A DNA stretch of 64,000 nucleotides from CAVSWT01 sp963782985 (GCA_963782985.1 CAWALU010000014.1:1-64000); one strand, 5' to 3'; counted from the stretch's first letter, positions 17,860 to 29,400 are shown. The notes: generated by a model not told the origin, from the letters alone. Made by a program: numbers and translations.

Positions 17860-18833
17860 CTTCCGAAGAATTAATTAAAAAAGGTAAAGATGTAATTAGA
17901 ATTGAAGCCGAAGCTGTTCAAGGATTGCTGGAAAGCATCAATGAAGATTTTGTTAAAGCTGTAGAAATAATTTCTGAATGCAAAGGAAGAGTGGTGCTTT
18001 CGGGTATGGGAAAGTCCGGTTTAATAGCGCGTAAAATTGTGGCGACTTTAAATTCCACCGGAACCGCTGCAATTTATCTTCACCCCACGGATGCGCTGCA
18101 CGGCGACCTTGGAATGGTGCGCAAAGAAGACGTGGTGATTCTTATTTCTAAAAGCGGCTATACAAATGAAATTGAAAATTTAATTCCGATGTTTCACAGG
18201 TTAAATATAAAGCTGATTGCAATGTGCGGAAATAAAGATTCAAAGCTCGCGGACGATTGCGATATATTTTTGAACATACATGTTAAAGAAGAAGCCTGCC
18301 CGCATGACCTTACTCCCACATCTTCTACAACCGCGACGCTTGCAATGGGAGACGCCCTCGCCGTTGCTTTGCTGGAGCAGCGCGGATTTACGGCGGAAGA
18401 TTTTGCGTATCTTCATCCCGGCGGAAGTCTGGGGAAAAGACTTTCATTAGAGATTAGGGAAATTATGATTAAGGGTGAAAACATTCCTATAGTAAATGAA
18501 GAGGCTTCAATTAAGGATACAATTTTGGAAATCACTTCAAAAAGATTAGGCTCAACTTGCGTTGTAAATGATAAAGGAATTTTGTCCGGTATTATTACCG
18601 ACGGAGATTTGAGACGTCTTTTAGAAAGAACGCTGGACATAAAAAATTTTCAAGCAAAAGATTTGATGAATAAAAAACCCAAAGTGATGAAACAAAATTA
18701 TCTCGCGTCGTTTGCGTTACAGCAGATGGAAAATTTTAAAATTACTTCTTTAATAATTACTAATGACGATAGTAAACCGATTGGAATTATTCATCTTCAC
18801 GATTTAATAAATCTTGGTTTAAGACAAAGATGA
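17856..18833 (+). CDS. kdsD: Arabinose-5-phosphate isomerase (KdsD/KpsF)
   Basis: KdsD interconverts ribulose-5-phosphate and arabinose-5-phosphate, the substrate of KdsA. The 325-aa protein has an N-terminal SIS sugar-phosphate-binding domain (about 35-170) with GKSGLIARKI, HPTDALHGDLGM and LTPTSSTTATLAMGDALA. Two CBS domains follow (about 205-265 and 270-325). The start is TTG, with AAGGA seven bases upstream, and it overlaps the previous stop codon. The last four bases overlap lptC as ATGA. Cytoplasmic. Confidence 0.96.
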   Translation: MTSEELIKKGKDVIRIEAEAVQGLLESINEDFVKAVEIISECKGRVVLSGMGKSGLIARKIVATLNSTGTAAIYLHPTDALHGDLGMVRKEDVVILISKSGYTNEIENLIPMFHRLNIKLIAMCGNKDSKLADDCDIFLNIHVKEEACPHDLTPTSSTTATLAMGDALAVALLEQRGFTAEDFAYLHPGGSLGKRLSLEIREIMIKGENIPIVNEEASIKDTILEITSKRLGSTCVVNDKGILSGIITDGDLRRLLERTLDIKNFQAKDLMNKKPKVMKQNYLASFALQQMENFKITSLIITNDDSKPIGIIHLHDLINLGLRQR

Positions 18834-19372
18834 AATATTTCTTTTTAGCTTTATCTTTTTTATTTCTTTTAAATAGCTGCGGCGAAGAAAAAGTAAAACC
18901 CACAATTGATAAATCGCTCGGCGCGGGGGAATTGCCCGAACAGGAAAGCTGGAACTCGACTATATTTTTTACCGACTCCGGAAAAACTAAAGCAATATTA
19001 GTTGCGGGACATTTAAGAGTTATGTCAAACTCAAAGGAAACACTGATTGACAGCGGTTTAAAAGTGGACTTTTATAACGATGAAGACATTAAAACTACTA
19101 CGCTTACGTCTTTGCGCGGCAGAGTGAACGACGCTACGCAAGATCTTTACGCCATCGACAGCGTTGTAGCGGTTAGCGATAGCGGCGTAACTTTAAAAAC
19201 CGACGAGCTGATGTGGAGGAATAAAGACCAAAAAATTGTATCCGACAAATTTGTTACAATCACTTCGCCCAAAGAAATTATACAAGGCTACGGGTTTGAA
19301 TCGGACCAGCGCCTGCGCAATTATACCATTTATAATATTACGTATGTTACCCGGCGGGACGAGCAAAAATGA
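18830..19372 (+). CDS. lptC: LptC-like LPS-transport lipoprotein
   Basis: This 180-aa protein begins with a lipoprotein signal, MKYFFLALSFLFLLNSCGEE, where the lipobox cysteine is at position 17. The rest is beta-rich with an LptC-like pattern (FTDSGKTKAILVAGHLRV, ...VSDSGVTLKTDELMW). LptC links the inner-membrane ABC transporter to the periplasmic LptA bridge. In this lineage it is often lipid-anchored rather than held by a transmembrane helix. ATGA overlaps join it to kdsD upstream and to the OstA-like gene downstream. Confidence 0.88.
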   Translation: MKYFFLALSFLFLLNSCGEEKVKPTIDKSLGAGELPEQESWNSTIFFTDSGKTKAILVAGHLRVMSNSKETLIDSGLKVDFYNDEDIKTTTLTSLRGRVNDATQDLYAIDSVVAVSDSGVTLKTDELMWRNKDQKIVSDKFVTITSPKEIIQGYGFESDQRLRNYTIYNITYVTRRDEQK

Positions 19373-20787
19373 TTAAGAAATTTTTAGGAGTAATATTTTT
19401 CTTTTCAATATTTTACACTGCGATTTTCGCTCAACGGCAAAATGAAATTATTACTGTGGTAGGCGAAAAAATGATCGGCAAATATGTTGACGGCGAAACC
19501 ATCCGCGAGGTTTACGGAAATGTTATACTTACGCAGGGAGATGTTAGAATTACTTGCAATCAAGCGGTTCAATATATTTCGCGCAACGACGCAGAATTAA
19601 TTGGGGACGTTGTCGTAAAGCAGGACAGCATTACTATCACTACCGATAAGGGTTTTTATTACGGCGATGAAAGAAAAGCTGAGTCGCAGTCCGGCGTAAA
19701 ATTAGACGATAAAAAAGTTATACTTACTGCAAAAGTCGGCGAATATTTCTTTGATCGGCATAAAGCGTTTTTCAAAGACAGCGTTAAACTTTACGATACA
19801 ACTTCAACTTTAACTTCCAACGAACTGACTTATTTTCAAAACGAAGATAGAATGATTGCGGTTGGGACGGTAGAAATAAACGACGGCGAAAATATTATTT
19901 ATGCAGATAGTCTTGAACATTTTAGAAATAAAAGGATAACTTTTGCAACCGACAATGTTAAAATAGCAGGCTCAAAAAATAACACTGTAATTTATGGAGA
20001 TCATCTTGAAGACTACGCAAATAAATTCTATACCTTAATCGATAAAAATCCTTTACTTGTTCAAGTTGATACGAGCTATGTTTTGCAGCCCGACACGCTT
20101 GAAGGAAGCCGGGATTCAATTGTTGTAACAAAGCTTGACAGTTTAATTATCAAAGCTGAAAAGATGGAATCATTCAGAGATACGCTTAATAATTTTATCG
20201 CTCAGGATTCTGTTAGAATTGTGAGAGGTAATTTTGCTTCTGTAAATGATTATACGATTTATTTTAAAAATGAAGAAAAAATAGTAACTAATAAAGTTTC
20301 CTCTCATTCGGCGCAGCCAATTTTGTGGAATGATAACTCGCAGCTAACCGGCGATTCAGTAACAATTTTTATAAGGGAAAGTAAAATTAAAATGCTTGAC
20401 GTTGATAGGTCGGCGTTCATACTTTCACAAAATGAATTGTACAATAATAGATTTGATCAGATTTCGGGCGACAGAATTATTTTAAGTTTTGATGATAATG
20501 GAATAAGCAAAAGCGAGATCTTCGGCAGCGTGTTTAGCATTTATTATCTTTATGAAAATGATAAGCCAAATGGACTAACAAAATCATCATCTAAAGATGC
20601 GGTAATAAAATTTGCCGATAAAAAAGTAAATGAAGTTAGATTGTACGGCGCGCCCGCAAGCGAATATTATCCCGAAGTTCAAGTGAAAGGGAATGAATTA
20701 TCATTCACGCTGCCGAGATATGCGCAGTATAATAACCGACCAACTATAGAAAAATTATTATCTAATTTGAAGAATAAATCGAAATGA
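19369..20787 (+). CDS. OstA/LptA-like periplasmic LPS-transport protein
   Basis: This 472-aa protein has a signal peptide (MIKKFLGVIFFFSIFYTAIFA) and repeated OstA-type beta strands. Examples are REVYGNVILTQGDVRITCNQ, ELIGDVVVKQD and MIAVGTVEIND. It is much longer than E. coli LptA and shorter than a full LptD barrel. It probably forms an extended LptA-like bridge; the large size suggests that several jellyroll repeats are fused. It overlaps both neighbours by ATGA, and lptB follows, so the operon encodes LptC, LptA-like and LptB in order. Confidence 0.88.
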   Translation: MIKKFLGVIFFFSIFYTAIFAQRQNEIITVVGEKMIGKYVDGETIREVYGNVILTQGDVRITCNQAVQYISRNDAELIGDVVVKQDSITITTDKGFYYGDERKAESQSGVKLDDKKVILTAKVGEYFFDRHKAFFKDSVKLYDTTSTLTSNELTYFQNEDRMIAVGTVEINDGENIIYADSLEHFRNKRITFATDNVKIAGSKNNTVIYGDHLEDYANKFYTLIDKNPLLVQVDTSYVLQPDTLEGSRDSIVVTKLDSLIIKAEKMESFRDTLNNFIAQDSVRIVRGNFASVNDYTIYFKNEEKIVTNKVSSHSAQPILWNDNSQLTGDSVTIFIRESKIKMLDVDRSAFILSQNELYNNRFDQISGDRIILSFDDNGISKSEIFGSVFSIYYLYENDKPNGLTKSSSKDAVIKFADKKVNEVRLYGAPASEYYPEVQVKGNELSFTLPRYAQYNNRPTIEKLLSNLKNKSK

Positions 20788-21521
20788 ATAAAACAACTTT
20801 AAGAAGCGAAAACTTAGTAAAGACTTACAAAAAAAGAACGGTAGTTAATAAGGCTTCGGTTCAAGTTTCAAAAGGCGAAATTGTTGGTTTGCTTGGACCA
20901 AACGGCGCCGGCAAAACCACAACTTTTTATATGATTACCGGGATGATAAAACCTGACGCCGGAAAAGTTTTTTTGGATGATGAAAATATTACTAAAGTTC
21001 CAATGTATAAACGCGCCCGGATGGGAATTGGTTATCTGCCGCAAGAAGCCTCTGTGTTTCGCAGACTTTCGGTAGAGGATAATTTAAACGCCATTTTGGA
21101 AATGACCAAACTCTCCGCTAAAGATAGAGCGGAGAAGAGAGAAAAATTACTCGAAGATTTGAGCATTGCGCACTTAAGAAAAAGCAAAGGTTTTCAATTA
21201 AGCGGCGGTGAAAGAAGAAGAACTGAAATTGCCCGCGCGCTTGCCACAGATCCCGATTTCATTTTACTTGACGAGCCTTTTGCCGGAGTTGATCCCATTG
21301 CAGTTGAAGATATAATGGTAATTGTGGCTAATCTTAAAAATAGGGGAATAGGCGTTTTAATTACAGATCATAATGTTCACGAGACTTTAAGCATTGTTGA
21401 TAAAGGATATATTTTAATTAATGGTGTTATATTCAAACAAGGCAGCGCTAACGAGTTAGCTGAAGACTCTGAGGTGCGCAAGCTTTATCTAGGCGAAAAG
21501 TTTAAGCTTGACAGGTATTAA
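20784..21521 (+). CDS. lptB: LPS export ABC transporter ATP-binding protein
   Basis: LptB is the ATPase that powers lipopolysaccharide extraction from the inner membrane. The 245-aa protein has Walker A GPNGAGKTT (residues 38-46), a Q-loop in YLPQEASVFRRLS, the signature LSGGERRRTEIARAL, Walker B FILLDEPFAGVDP and the switch histidine in ITDHNV. It closes the operon and overlaps the preceding gene by ATGA. The membrane partners LptF and LptG are not in this window. Confidence 0.97.
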   Translation: MNKTTLRSENLVKTYKKRTVVNKASVQVSKGEIVGLLGPNGAGKTTTFYMITGMIKPDAGKVFLDDENITKVPMYKRARMGIGYLPQEASVFRRLSVEDNLNAILEMTKLSAKDRAEKREKLLEDLSIAHLRKSKGFQLSGGERRRTEIARALATDPDFILLDEPFAGVDPIAVEDIMVIVANLKNRGIGVLITDHNVHETLSIVDKGYILINGVIFKQGSANELAEDSEVRKLYLGEKFKLDRY

Positions 21522-21860
21522 TTTTTTGTTTGAAAGGCATTCGCTATTCTATTTTAAATAAGTAAATAAATTTTATTGACAAACAATCAATACATTCATA
21601 TTTTAACTCCCGCAACCAATTCGGCTAATTAAGATTTGATACTTATTTTTTTATAATTTTTTTATAAAAATTATCAGCTAATTTTTGTTCCCCTCTAAAT
21701 AAAATAAAAATTCTGTTCAAACGGAAAAACATAAAATTTTAAATTCCATCTATATTTATTGAATCCATTCAATTATGTTTTTGTTTAAATATTTAATAGC
21801 TGCTTTTAGAATTTCAATTAACTGTTATTAACCGCGGCAATCATTATTACATTTAAATTT
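21522..21860. other. AT-rich intergenic spacer
   Basis: No gene is visible in this 339-bp stretch. It is strongly AT-rich and should contain the end of the Lpt operon transcript and the promoter of the kinase at 21861. I could not identify a definite promoter or a terminator hairpin with a T run. Confidence 0.4.
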
Positions 21861-24800
21861 ATGAGTATGAGTATAAAAAACGAACTTAAAATAATTAACG
21901 GCTTTTATAATTCGCTGTCAACTAAAAAAGATAAATCGTCAATTTATAAATTTGCCGGTGAAAGGATAAAAAAAGTTTTTAGTCTGGTTGATGTTGAAAT
22001 TGCAATATACAATGACCAATCTAAAATAATGGAATCAGTTGTTGCCTTTGTAAATGGGGAACTTCAAAAAGAAAAAAAAATAAAATCATCCGAGAAGGAA
22101 TTTTTATTTACTATAATTAGTTCTCACAAGCCTGTGCTTATGAACGAAAATATTAAAGATGAATTCATCAAAGCGGGCAGAAAAATTAGCGGAAGAATAC
22201 CTAAATCTTTTCTTGCCGTACCGTTTATTTCGGGCGGTAATATTAAGGGAATTATAAGCCTGACAAGCTTTGAAAAAGATTTTACATTTACTCAAACTGA
22301 TCTAAACTTAGTAACGGCGCTTGCAAATATTATTAGTCTTTCCCTTCAAAGCATTCTACTTTCCGAGGAAGCAGTTATACTGTTTGAAGCAGAGCAGCAA
22401 AGAAGCGCTGAGCTTGCTATTGTAAACAGCGTGGGCGAGGCGATGTCAAAACAATTGGATGTTGAAACGGTTACTAAAATTATTGGCGACAAAGTTAGAG
22501 ATATTTTTAAAGCTGAAGCCACTGAAATACTTCTTCTTAATCCCCAGACAAATATGATCCATGTTCCTTATTCATACTATAAAGATTACCAAAAAGTCGA
22601 GCCTTTTTCTTTAGGCGAAGGAATGACTTCTAAGGTAATTAATCTGCGCAAGCCATTATTATTAAATACAGGAAAGGAGCAGGCGAAGTATGGGGCAATT
22701 CAGGATGAAGCAGTTGGAGAAGCCGATTATACAGAATCTTACCTCGGCGTTCCTATTGTAGTGGGAGAAAAAGTATTCGGTGTTGTAAGCGTGCAAGCCT
22801 ATAAGCCGAATGCCTATAATGAAAATGATGTGCAGCTGCTTTCTACACTTTCAACTAACATGGGCTTTGTAATTGAGAATGCAAGACTTTTCGATGAGAC
22901 AAAAAATTTATTAATGCAAACACAGCAGCGAAACGCCGAACTGGGGGTTATTAATAGCGTGCAGGAAGGTTTAGTCGCTAAAATGGATATCCAGGGGATT
23001 TACGATTTGGTTGGTGAAAAGATTCGTGAAATTTTTGATGCCCAAGTTGTATCAATTGGAAGCTATGATTACACCAAGAATTTATGTCATTTTAAATATG
23101 ATATTGAAAAAGGAAACCGTTTTTACGACGAACCGAGAAAGTTTAACGGAATTGATAATTACTTAGTTAAGAAACAAAAAATAATATTAATTAATAATAA
23201 TTTCATAAAAGCAATTACAAAGTTTGGAATGCCAAACCCCGAACCAGCGCCCGGAACTGAAATGCCCAAATCAGCTATTTGGGTTCCGCTTGTCGTGGGA
23301 AAAGTTGTAAAAGGATACGTCAGCCTTCAGAATATTGATAAGGATAATGCTTTCGCCGAATCTGATGTCCGCTTATTATCTACTCTTGCAAACAGTATGA
23401 GCGTTGCTTTGGAGAACGCCCGCTTATTTGATGAAACTAACCATTTACTTGAAGCTACTAAGCAGCAAGCGGCGGAACTTGCAATTATTAATACCGTTGG
23501 TGAAGGTCTTGCGCAGCAGTTAAATTATCAAGCGATAATTGATTTGGTAGGCGAAAAAATTAGAGAGGTTTTTGACGCCCAGGTTATCAGCATATCCCTT
23601 TATGATTCTAAGAAAGATTTGATTCATCATCGTTTTGTTTTTGAAAATAATAAAAGATTTTATTTTGACGAGGCTAGTAAAATTGATATAGACAGGAAAG
23701 AAATTATTGAATCTAAAAAACCGTTAGTCTTTGGAACCTCGGATGAAATAATAGCGCACAGCGGGGAAGGCGTTTTAGCCGGCGATATGCCTAAATCTTA
23801 TATGGGCGTTCCTATAAATTTAAATCAAGAGGTTACTGGTGTTATTACAGTTCAGGATATTGATAGAGAAAATTTATACAAAGACAGCGATGTTAGGCTT
23901 TTAATGACTCTAGCTTCAAACATGGGAGTTGCTTTAGAAAATGCAAGATTGTTTGAAGAAACAAACCGGCTTCTGGACGAAACGAAACAACGCAATGCTG
24001 AACTTGGAGTTATAAATAGCGTGCAGGAAGGTTTAGTTGCTAAAATGGAGATGCAGGCTATCTATGATTTAGTTGGAGAAAAAATCCGCGATATTTTTGA
24101 TGCCCAGGTAACTGCAATTGCGAGTTTTGATCATAAAAAGAAAACAGAACTGTTCAACTTTTTGATAGAAAAAGGGGAAAGATATTATCCTGAATCCCGC
24201 CCATTAGATAAACTTCGAGAACATTTAATTTTAAATCGTCAGACAATTTATATAAATGAAAATTATGAAAAGGCGGCAGTCGAATATGGTCTGCGGGTAA
24301 TTGAAGGAACGAACTATCCCAAGTCGCTATTATTTGTTCCGCTTATTGTTGGCGATAAGGTAAGCGGCTATATAAGCCTTCAAAATATCGACAAAGAAAA
24401 TGCTTTTAATAAATCCGACATAAGGCTTCTTACTACCGTTGCAAACAGTATGAGCGTGGCGCTTGAGAATGCAAGATTATTTAACGAAACAAATAGACTT
24501 CTTAATGAAACGCAGCAAAGAAATACTGAGTTAGCCATCTTAAATGCAATTCAGCAAGGCTTGGTTATGGAAATGGAATTTGAAGGGATAATAAATTTAG
24601 TCGGCGATAAATTGCGGGAAGCTTTAAACTTTCAGGATATTGGTATTAGGCTTTATGATAAAGAAAAGGATTTACTCAATTTCCCTTACGAATTTGAACA
24701 TGGCGAACGTTTATTTTTAGATCCCATGCCGCCAACTATAATTTCGAAATATGTCTTATCAAATAAAAAAATACTTCTCCTTAAAAAAAATAGTGAAGAA

Positions 24801-26390
24801 GAAATTAAGAAACTGGGAATAGAGGGAATGGCAGTTATTCCCGGAACTGATTGGAGTAAATCGCTTGTAGCGGTTCCTATTCTTTTGGGCGATGAAGCGC
24901 GCGGATTAATTCTTATTGAAAATTATGAAAAGGAAGATGCGTTCAGCGAGTCGGATATAAGACTTTTAAAAACACTTTCAAATAGTATGAGCGTAGCGCT
25001 TGAGAATGCTAGATTGTTTAATGAAACTGTTCGTCTTTTAGAGGAAAGCAAACAGCGCACCGCCGAACTGAGCACTGTAAACAGCATAAGCAAAGCATTG
25101 GCTTCCCATCTTGAGCTTGATAAGCTTATTAATTTAGTCGGCGATAAAATGCGCAGCCTTTTTAACGCTAATATTGTTTACGTTGCTTTATATGACAAAG
25201 AAACAAACTTGATACAATTTCCTTATGGTTATGGAGATGAATTCCCTCGCATGGTTTTGGGCGAAGGATTAACTTCACAAATTATTAAAAGCGGAGAACC
25301 ATTATTGCTTAATAAAGAAGTTGACGAGCGCACCGCCGAACTCGGCGTGGAAAGAGTTGGGCTTCCTTCCGCTTCATATCTCGGCGTACCGATTCCGGTT
25401 GGCAAGGAAATTATAGGAGTCATCAGCGTGCAAAGCACCGAAAGCGAAAACCGTTTTAAGGATGAAGACCTTAGACTTTTAAATACCATAGCTGCCAATG
25501 TTGGTGTTGCATTAAATAACGCCGAATCATATAAGCAATTACATTTAACGGTAGAACAGCTAAACAGTACGTTGGAAGATTTGAAATCAACGCAAAAGCA
25601 ATTAATTGTCCAGGAAAAATTAGCTTCGCTTGGTCAGTTAACCGCGGGCATTGCGCATGAAATTAAAAATCCTCTGAACTTTGTAAATAATTTTGCCGAA
25701 GTCTCAATTGAAATTGTAGAAGAATTAAGAGAAGAAATAGAAATAATAAAAGATAAAATAAATGCTGATCGTCTTGCGAATGTTCAGGAACTTTTAAAAG
25801 ACCTGGAAGAAAACGCTAAACGAATTAATCAGCATGGAAAGCGCGCAGACAGTATTGTAAGAAGTATGCTTCAGCATTCGCGGGGTAAAGCCGGGGAGAA
25901 ACAAGATTCGGATATAAACGCTATGCTGGAGGAAGATTTAAATTTAGCTTACCATGGAATGCGGGCAAGAGATACATCTTTTAATATCACAATTGAAAAA
26001 AATCTTGATAAAAATTTAAAAAGAATATTTATTGTTCCTCAGGATATCAGCCGGGTTTTTCTAAACATTATTAATAACGGATTTTACGCAGCCAATAAAA
26101 AGAAGAAGGATAATAAAAATTTTTCTCCTACAATTAATATTTCATCATTTGATTATGAGGATAGAATTGAAGTTCATATCCGTGATAATGGCGAAGGAAT
26201 TCCATTAGAAATTCAGGAGAAATTATTTAATCCTTTTTTTACTACAAAACCAAGCGGCGAGGGTACAGGGTTAGGTTTGTCTTTAAGTCATGATATTATT
26301 GTTAAGCAGCATCAAGGTGATATTAGGTTCAAAACAGAACCGGGTGAATTTACTGAGTTTATAATAACTATTCCTAAAAATGGTAAATGA
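21861..26390 (+). CDS. Soluble histidine kinase with seven GAF domains
   Basis: This 1509-aa cytoplasmic sensor kinase has no transmembrane segment. About seven GAF domains lie in tandem, at roughly 10-165, 190-345, 365-520, 545-700, 718-875, 893-1050 and 1070-1220. They are separated by near-identical linkers of the QQRNAELGVINSVQEGL type at about 178, 353, 531, 706, 882 and 1061. The dimerisation helix contains His1266 in LTAGIAHEIKNPLNFVNN. The ATPase domain has NIINNGFYAANKK, DNGEGIP and GTGLGLSLS. Its kinase half is very similar to that of the next gene. It probably integrates several small-molecule or redox cues and may phosphorylate the receivers at 30601 and 30989. That partnership is inferred from proximity. 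Confidence 0.93.
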   Translation: MSMSIKNELKIINGFYNSLSTKKDKSSIYKFAGERIKKVFSLVDVEIAIYNDQSKIMESVVAFVNGELQKEKKIKSSEKEFLFTIISSHKPVLMNENIKDEFIKAGRKISGRIPKSFLAVPFISGGNIKGIISLTSFEKDFTFTQTDLNLVTALANIISLSLQSILLSEEAVILFEAEQQRSAELAIVNSVGEAMSKQLDVETVTKIIGDKVRDIFKAEATEILLLNPQTNMIHVPYSYYKDYQKVEPFSLGEGMTSKVINLRKPLLLNTGKEQAKYGAIQDEAVGEADYTESYLGVPIVVGEKVFGVVSVQAYKPNAYNENDVQLLSTLSTNMGFVIENARLFDETKNLLMQTQQRNAELGVINSVQEGLVAKMDIQGIYDLVGEKIREIFDAQVVSIGSYDYTKNLCHFKYDIEKGNRFYDEPRKFNGIDNYLVKKQKIILINNNFIKAITKFGMPNPEPAPGTEMPKSAIWVPLVVGKVVKGYVSLQNIDKDNAFAESDVRLLSTLANSMSVALENARLFDETNHLLEATKQQAAELAIINTVGEGLAQQLNYQAIIDLVGEKIREVFDAQVISISLYDSKKDLIHHRFVFENNKRFYFDEASKIDIDRKEIIESKKPLVFGTSDEIIAHSGEGVLAGDMPKSYMGVPINLNQEVTGVITVQDIDRENLYKDSDVRLLMTLASNMGVALENARLFEETNRLLDETKQRNAELGVINSVQEGLVAKMEMQAIYDLVGEKIRDIFDAQVTAIASFDHKKKTELFNFLIEKGERYYPESRPLDKLREHLILNRQTIYINENYEKAAVEYGLRVIEGTNYPKSLLFVPLIVGDKVSGYISLQNIDKENAFNKSDIRLLTTVANSMSVALENARLFNETNRLLNETQQRNTELAILNAIQQGLVMEMEFEGIINLVGDKLREALNFQDIGIRLYDKEKDLLNFPYEFEHGERLFLDPMPPTIISKYVLSNKKILLLKKNSEEEIKKLGIEGMAVIPGTDWSKSLVAVPILLGDEARGLILIENYEKEDAFSESDIRLLKTLSNSMSVALENARLFNETVRLLEESKQRTAELSTVNSISKALASHLELDKLINLVGDKMRSLFNANIVYVALYDKETNLIQFPYGYGDEFPRMVLGEGLTSQIIKSGEPLLLNKEVDERTAELGVERVGLPSASYLGVPIPVGKEIIGVISVQSTESENRFKDEDLRLLNTIAANVGVALNNAESYKQLHLTVEQLNSTLEDLKSTQKQLIVQEKLASLGQLTAGIAHEIKNPLNFVNNFAEVSIEIVEELREEIEIIKDKINADRLANVQELLKDLEENAKRINQHGKRADSIVRSMLQHSRGKAGEKQDSDINAMLEEDLNLAYHGMRARDTSFNITIEKNLDKNLKRIFIVPQDISRVFLNIINNGFYAANKKKKDNKNFSPTINISSFDYEDRIEVHIRDNGEGIPLEIQEKLFNPFFTTKPSGEGTGLGLSLSHDIIVKQHQGDIRFKTEPGEFTEFIITIPKNGK

Positions 26391-26480
26391 GAAGATGAAA
26401 GATTGAATTTTAAGCGGATGGTTGTGTAACCAATCATTCAACTGGTAAATAACTTATAAATAAATAAACTTAAATTTTTT

Positions 26481-29400
26481 ATGCGCAAAATTATAATCCC
26501 ACTTATTATAGCTTTAATAGCCGTAAATACTTTTGGGCAGAAGAGCAAAGAAATTGGTTTCCCACTTATTAAAAATTACAGCCCGAAGGAATTTGGCGCC
26601 GCTTCCCAAAACTGGGCAATTATACAGGATAAAAGAGGAATTATGTACTTCGGCAATGTTGGCGCGCTTGAGTACGACGGCTTTGACTGGCGGATAGACC
26701 CTTTGCCTAATAACAGCACCGTAAGATCTTTTGCTATTGATGAACATGGAAGAATTTATGCAGGCGGCGTTGGCGACTTTGGCTATTTTGAATCTGATTC
26801 ACTTGGAAAAAATATTTTTGTTTCTTTGCTAAAATTTGTTCCTGAAGATAGTAGAAATATTGCCGATGTTTGGAGCGCTTATGTTGATGGGGATGATGTT
26901 TATTTTATTACTTTCACTTATGTTTTTCGCTGGTCAAGTAAAAGTAAAATTATGAAGGTATGGAAAGCCGATGAAGCTTTTCATATTGGTTTTCTGGTCA
27001 ATAAAAATTTTTACATACGGGAGTGGGGTAAAGGTCTTTTAAAATTAGAAGATGACTCGCTTAAATCAATTCCGGGGGGCAGCCAATTTGCCGATGAACG
27101 TATTTATGTAATGCTGGCGATGCCGGATAGTTCGCAGAATATTCTTATCGTAACAAGAAACAAAGGTATGTTTTTGTTTGACGGCAAGAAATTTACTCCC
27201 TTTAAAACTGAAGCTGATGAATTTATTAAGAATAATTTAATTTATTCCAGTCAAGTTTTAAGCGATGGCAGCATTGCTTTGGGAACTCTTACCGGCGGAT
27301 TGGTAATAATTAATAGTAAAGGTAAAATATTAAATATTTACGATACAAGATCCGGCTTATCCGGCAATACAATTTATTATGTTTATCAAGATCATGCAGG
27401 AACAATATGGGCGGCGCAAGACGGCGGAATATCTAAAATAGATTACGGCTCGTCAGCGACATATTTTGACGGAAGAAAAGGGCTAACGCAAAAACCTTAT
27501 GATATGAAAAGATTTAAAGGTACTGGTGTACGCCGCTACAAACTCTGGCGTTTACTATTTAAATCCTAAAACTTCTTTATTTGAAATTGTAAAAAACACG
27601 CCCATTACACAATGTTTTGTCGTTAATATCTTTTAACAGTCATTTAATAGCCGGAACGAACGAAGGGGTGTATGAGATAAAAGATGATAAAATGTTTCCG
27701 GTAAGAAAATCAATAAATAAAGATTATGAAGTTGCGTCGCTTCTTGCTTCAAAAGTTAATCCCAATCGGTTATTTGTAGGAATAAAAGGAATCGGTTCCT
27801 TGCTTCTTAAAAATGGTAAGTGGATTGACGAAGGAATGCTCTTAAGTTTTAGCGGGAATGTAACCAGCATTTTTGAAACGCCTAAAGGCGAATCTGTGGG
27901 TAGGGAATACTGTAAATGGATTGTATAGAATTAAATTTTTAAAAGACAGCGCCGGCAAAATTATTATTGATAAACCTCAGGTAGATTACTATGATGAGAA
28001 GAATGGTTTTCCAACAGGCGGCAACGGTATAGCAGAAGTATTTGGTAAATATTATTTTGGCTCACAGCAAGCAATTTACCGTTTTGATGAAAATAAAAAG
28101 AATTTTTATCGCGATGACTCAACTTTTAGTTTTGTTCATCTTAAAAATAATAATTATGGAGCGTTTTTTACCTTTGAAGATTCTTCAAAAAGAGTTTGGG
28201 CAAGCGGAGGTTATGAACCGGTTTTAGGAATACCGCAAAAAAATGGAAGCTATAACTGGATTAGCAAGCCATTTAAAAGATTTTCTGATGAATCAATTCA
28301 AAATATTTATCCGGATGTAAATAATGATGTAGTCTGGTTTTTTAACGATCAAGGTTTAATTAGATATGATTTAAAAATGGATGCCGGAAAGAATAATAGG
28401 TATGACGCTTTCATTAGAAATGTTTCCGTTGGCGAAGATTCGGTGATATACTACGGAGGTTTAAGAAAACAAAGTTATATTCCTAAATTTAGTTTTGAAT
28501 ATAATTCAATTAAATTCCGTTTTAGCGCCGCAAGTTATGAAGATGAACAAGGCAATAAATTTAAAATATACCTGGATGGATTTGATAAAAATTGGTCTGA
28601 CTGGAATAATGAACACATAAAAGAATATACTAATTTATCGCCGGGCAATTATAAGTTCAGGGTTAAATCAAAAAATATACTTAGCGTTGAAAGTAATGAA
28701 GCAAGCTTTTCATTCGTAGTTTTACCTCCCTGGTACAGAGCCTGGTGGGCTTACGTTCTTTACGCTATTGTTCTTGGTTTTGCAATTTTTACCGTTGATC
28801 GCTTTCAAAGGAAAAGGCTTACCTTAAAAGAAAGACAGCGAACCAGACTTCTTGAAAGCGAATTGAGAGCTCAAACCGCTGAGGCTAAATCGAAAGCGCT
28901 TCAAGCGGATAATGATAGAAAGAAAAATATAGAACTTCTTAGTGAAATAGGAAAAGAAATAACCGCTTCGCTTGATCTCGATATTATTTTTCATAAATTA
29001 TATGATAACGTTAATCAGTTAGCCGACGCCACAATATTTGGTGTGGGAATATATCACCCTGAAAGCGAGCAAATTGAATACAGATTAGCCATCGAAAAAG
29101 GTAAACGCTACCCTGCTTATTCGAGAAGCATGGAAGACAAAAACCAATTTCCTGTTTGGTGTATTTTAAATCGCAAACCGGTTTTTATAAATGATGTTTC
29201 AGTTGAGTATAAAAATTACATTCAATATTATAAAGAAATTGAAAAATATCTTGAAGACGGTACAAAATCAGAAGAGCCTAAATCTCTTATTTACTTGCCT
29301 TTAATTTCGCAAGAACGATTATTAGGAATTATTACTATTCAAAGCTTTAAGAGAAATGCTTACACGGATTATCATTTAAATATTTTACGCAACTTAGCCA

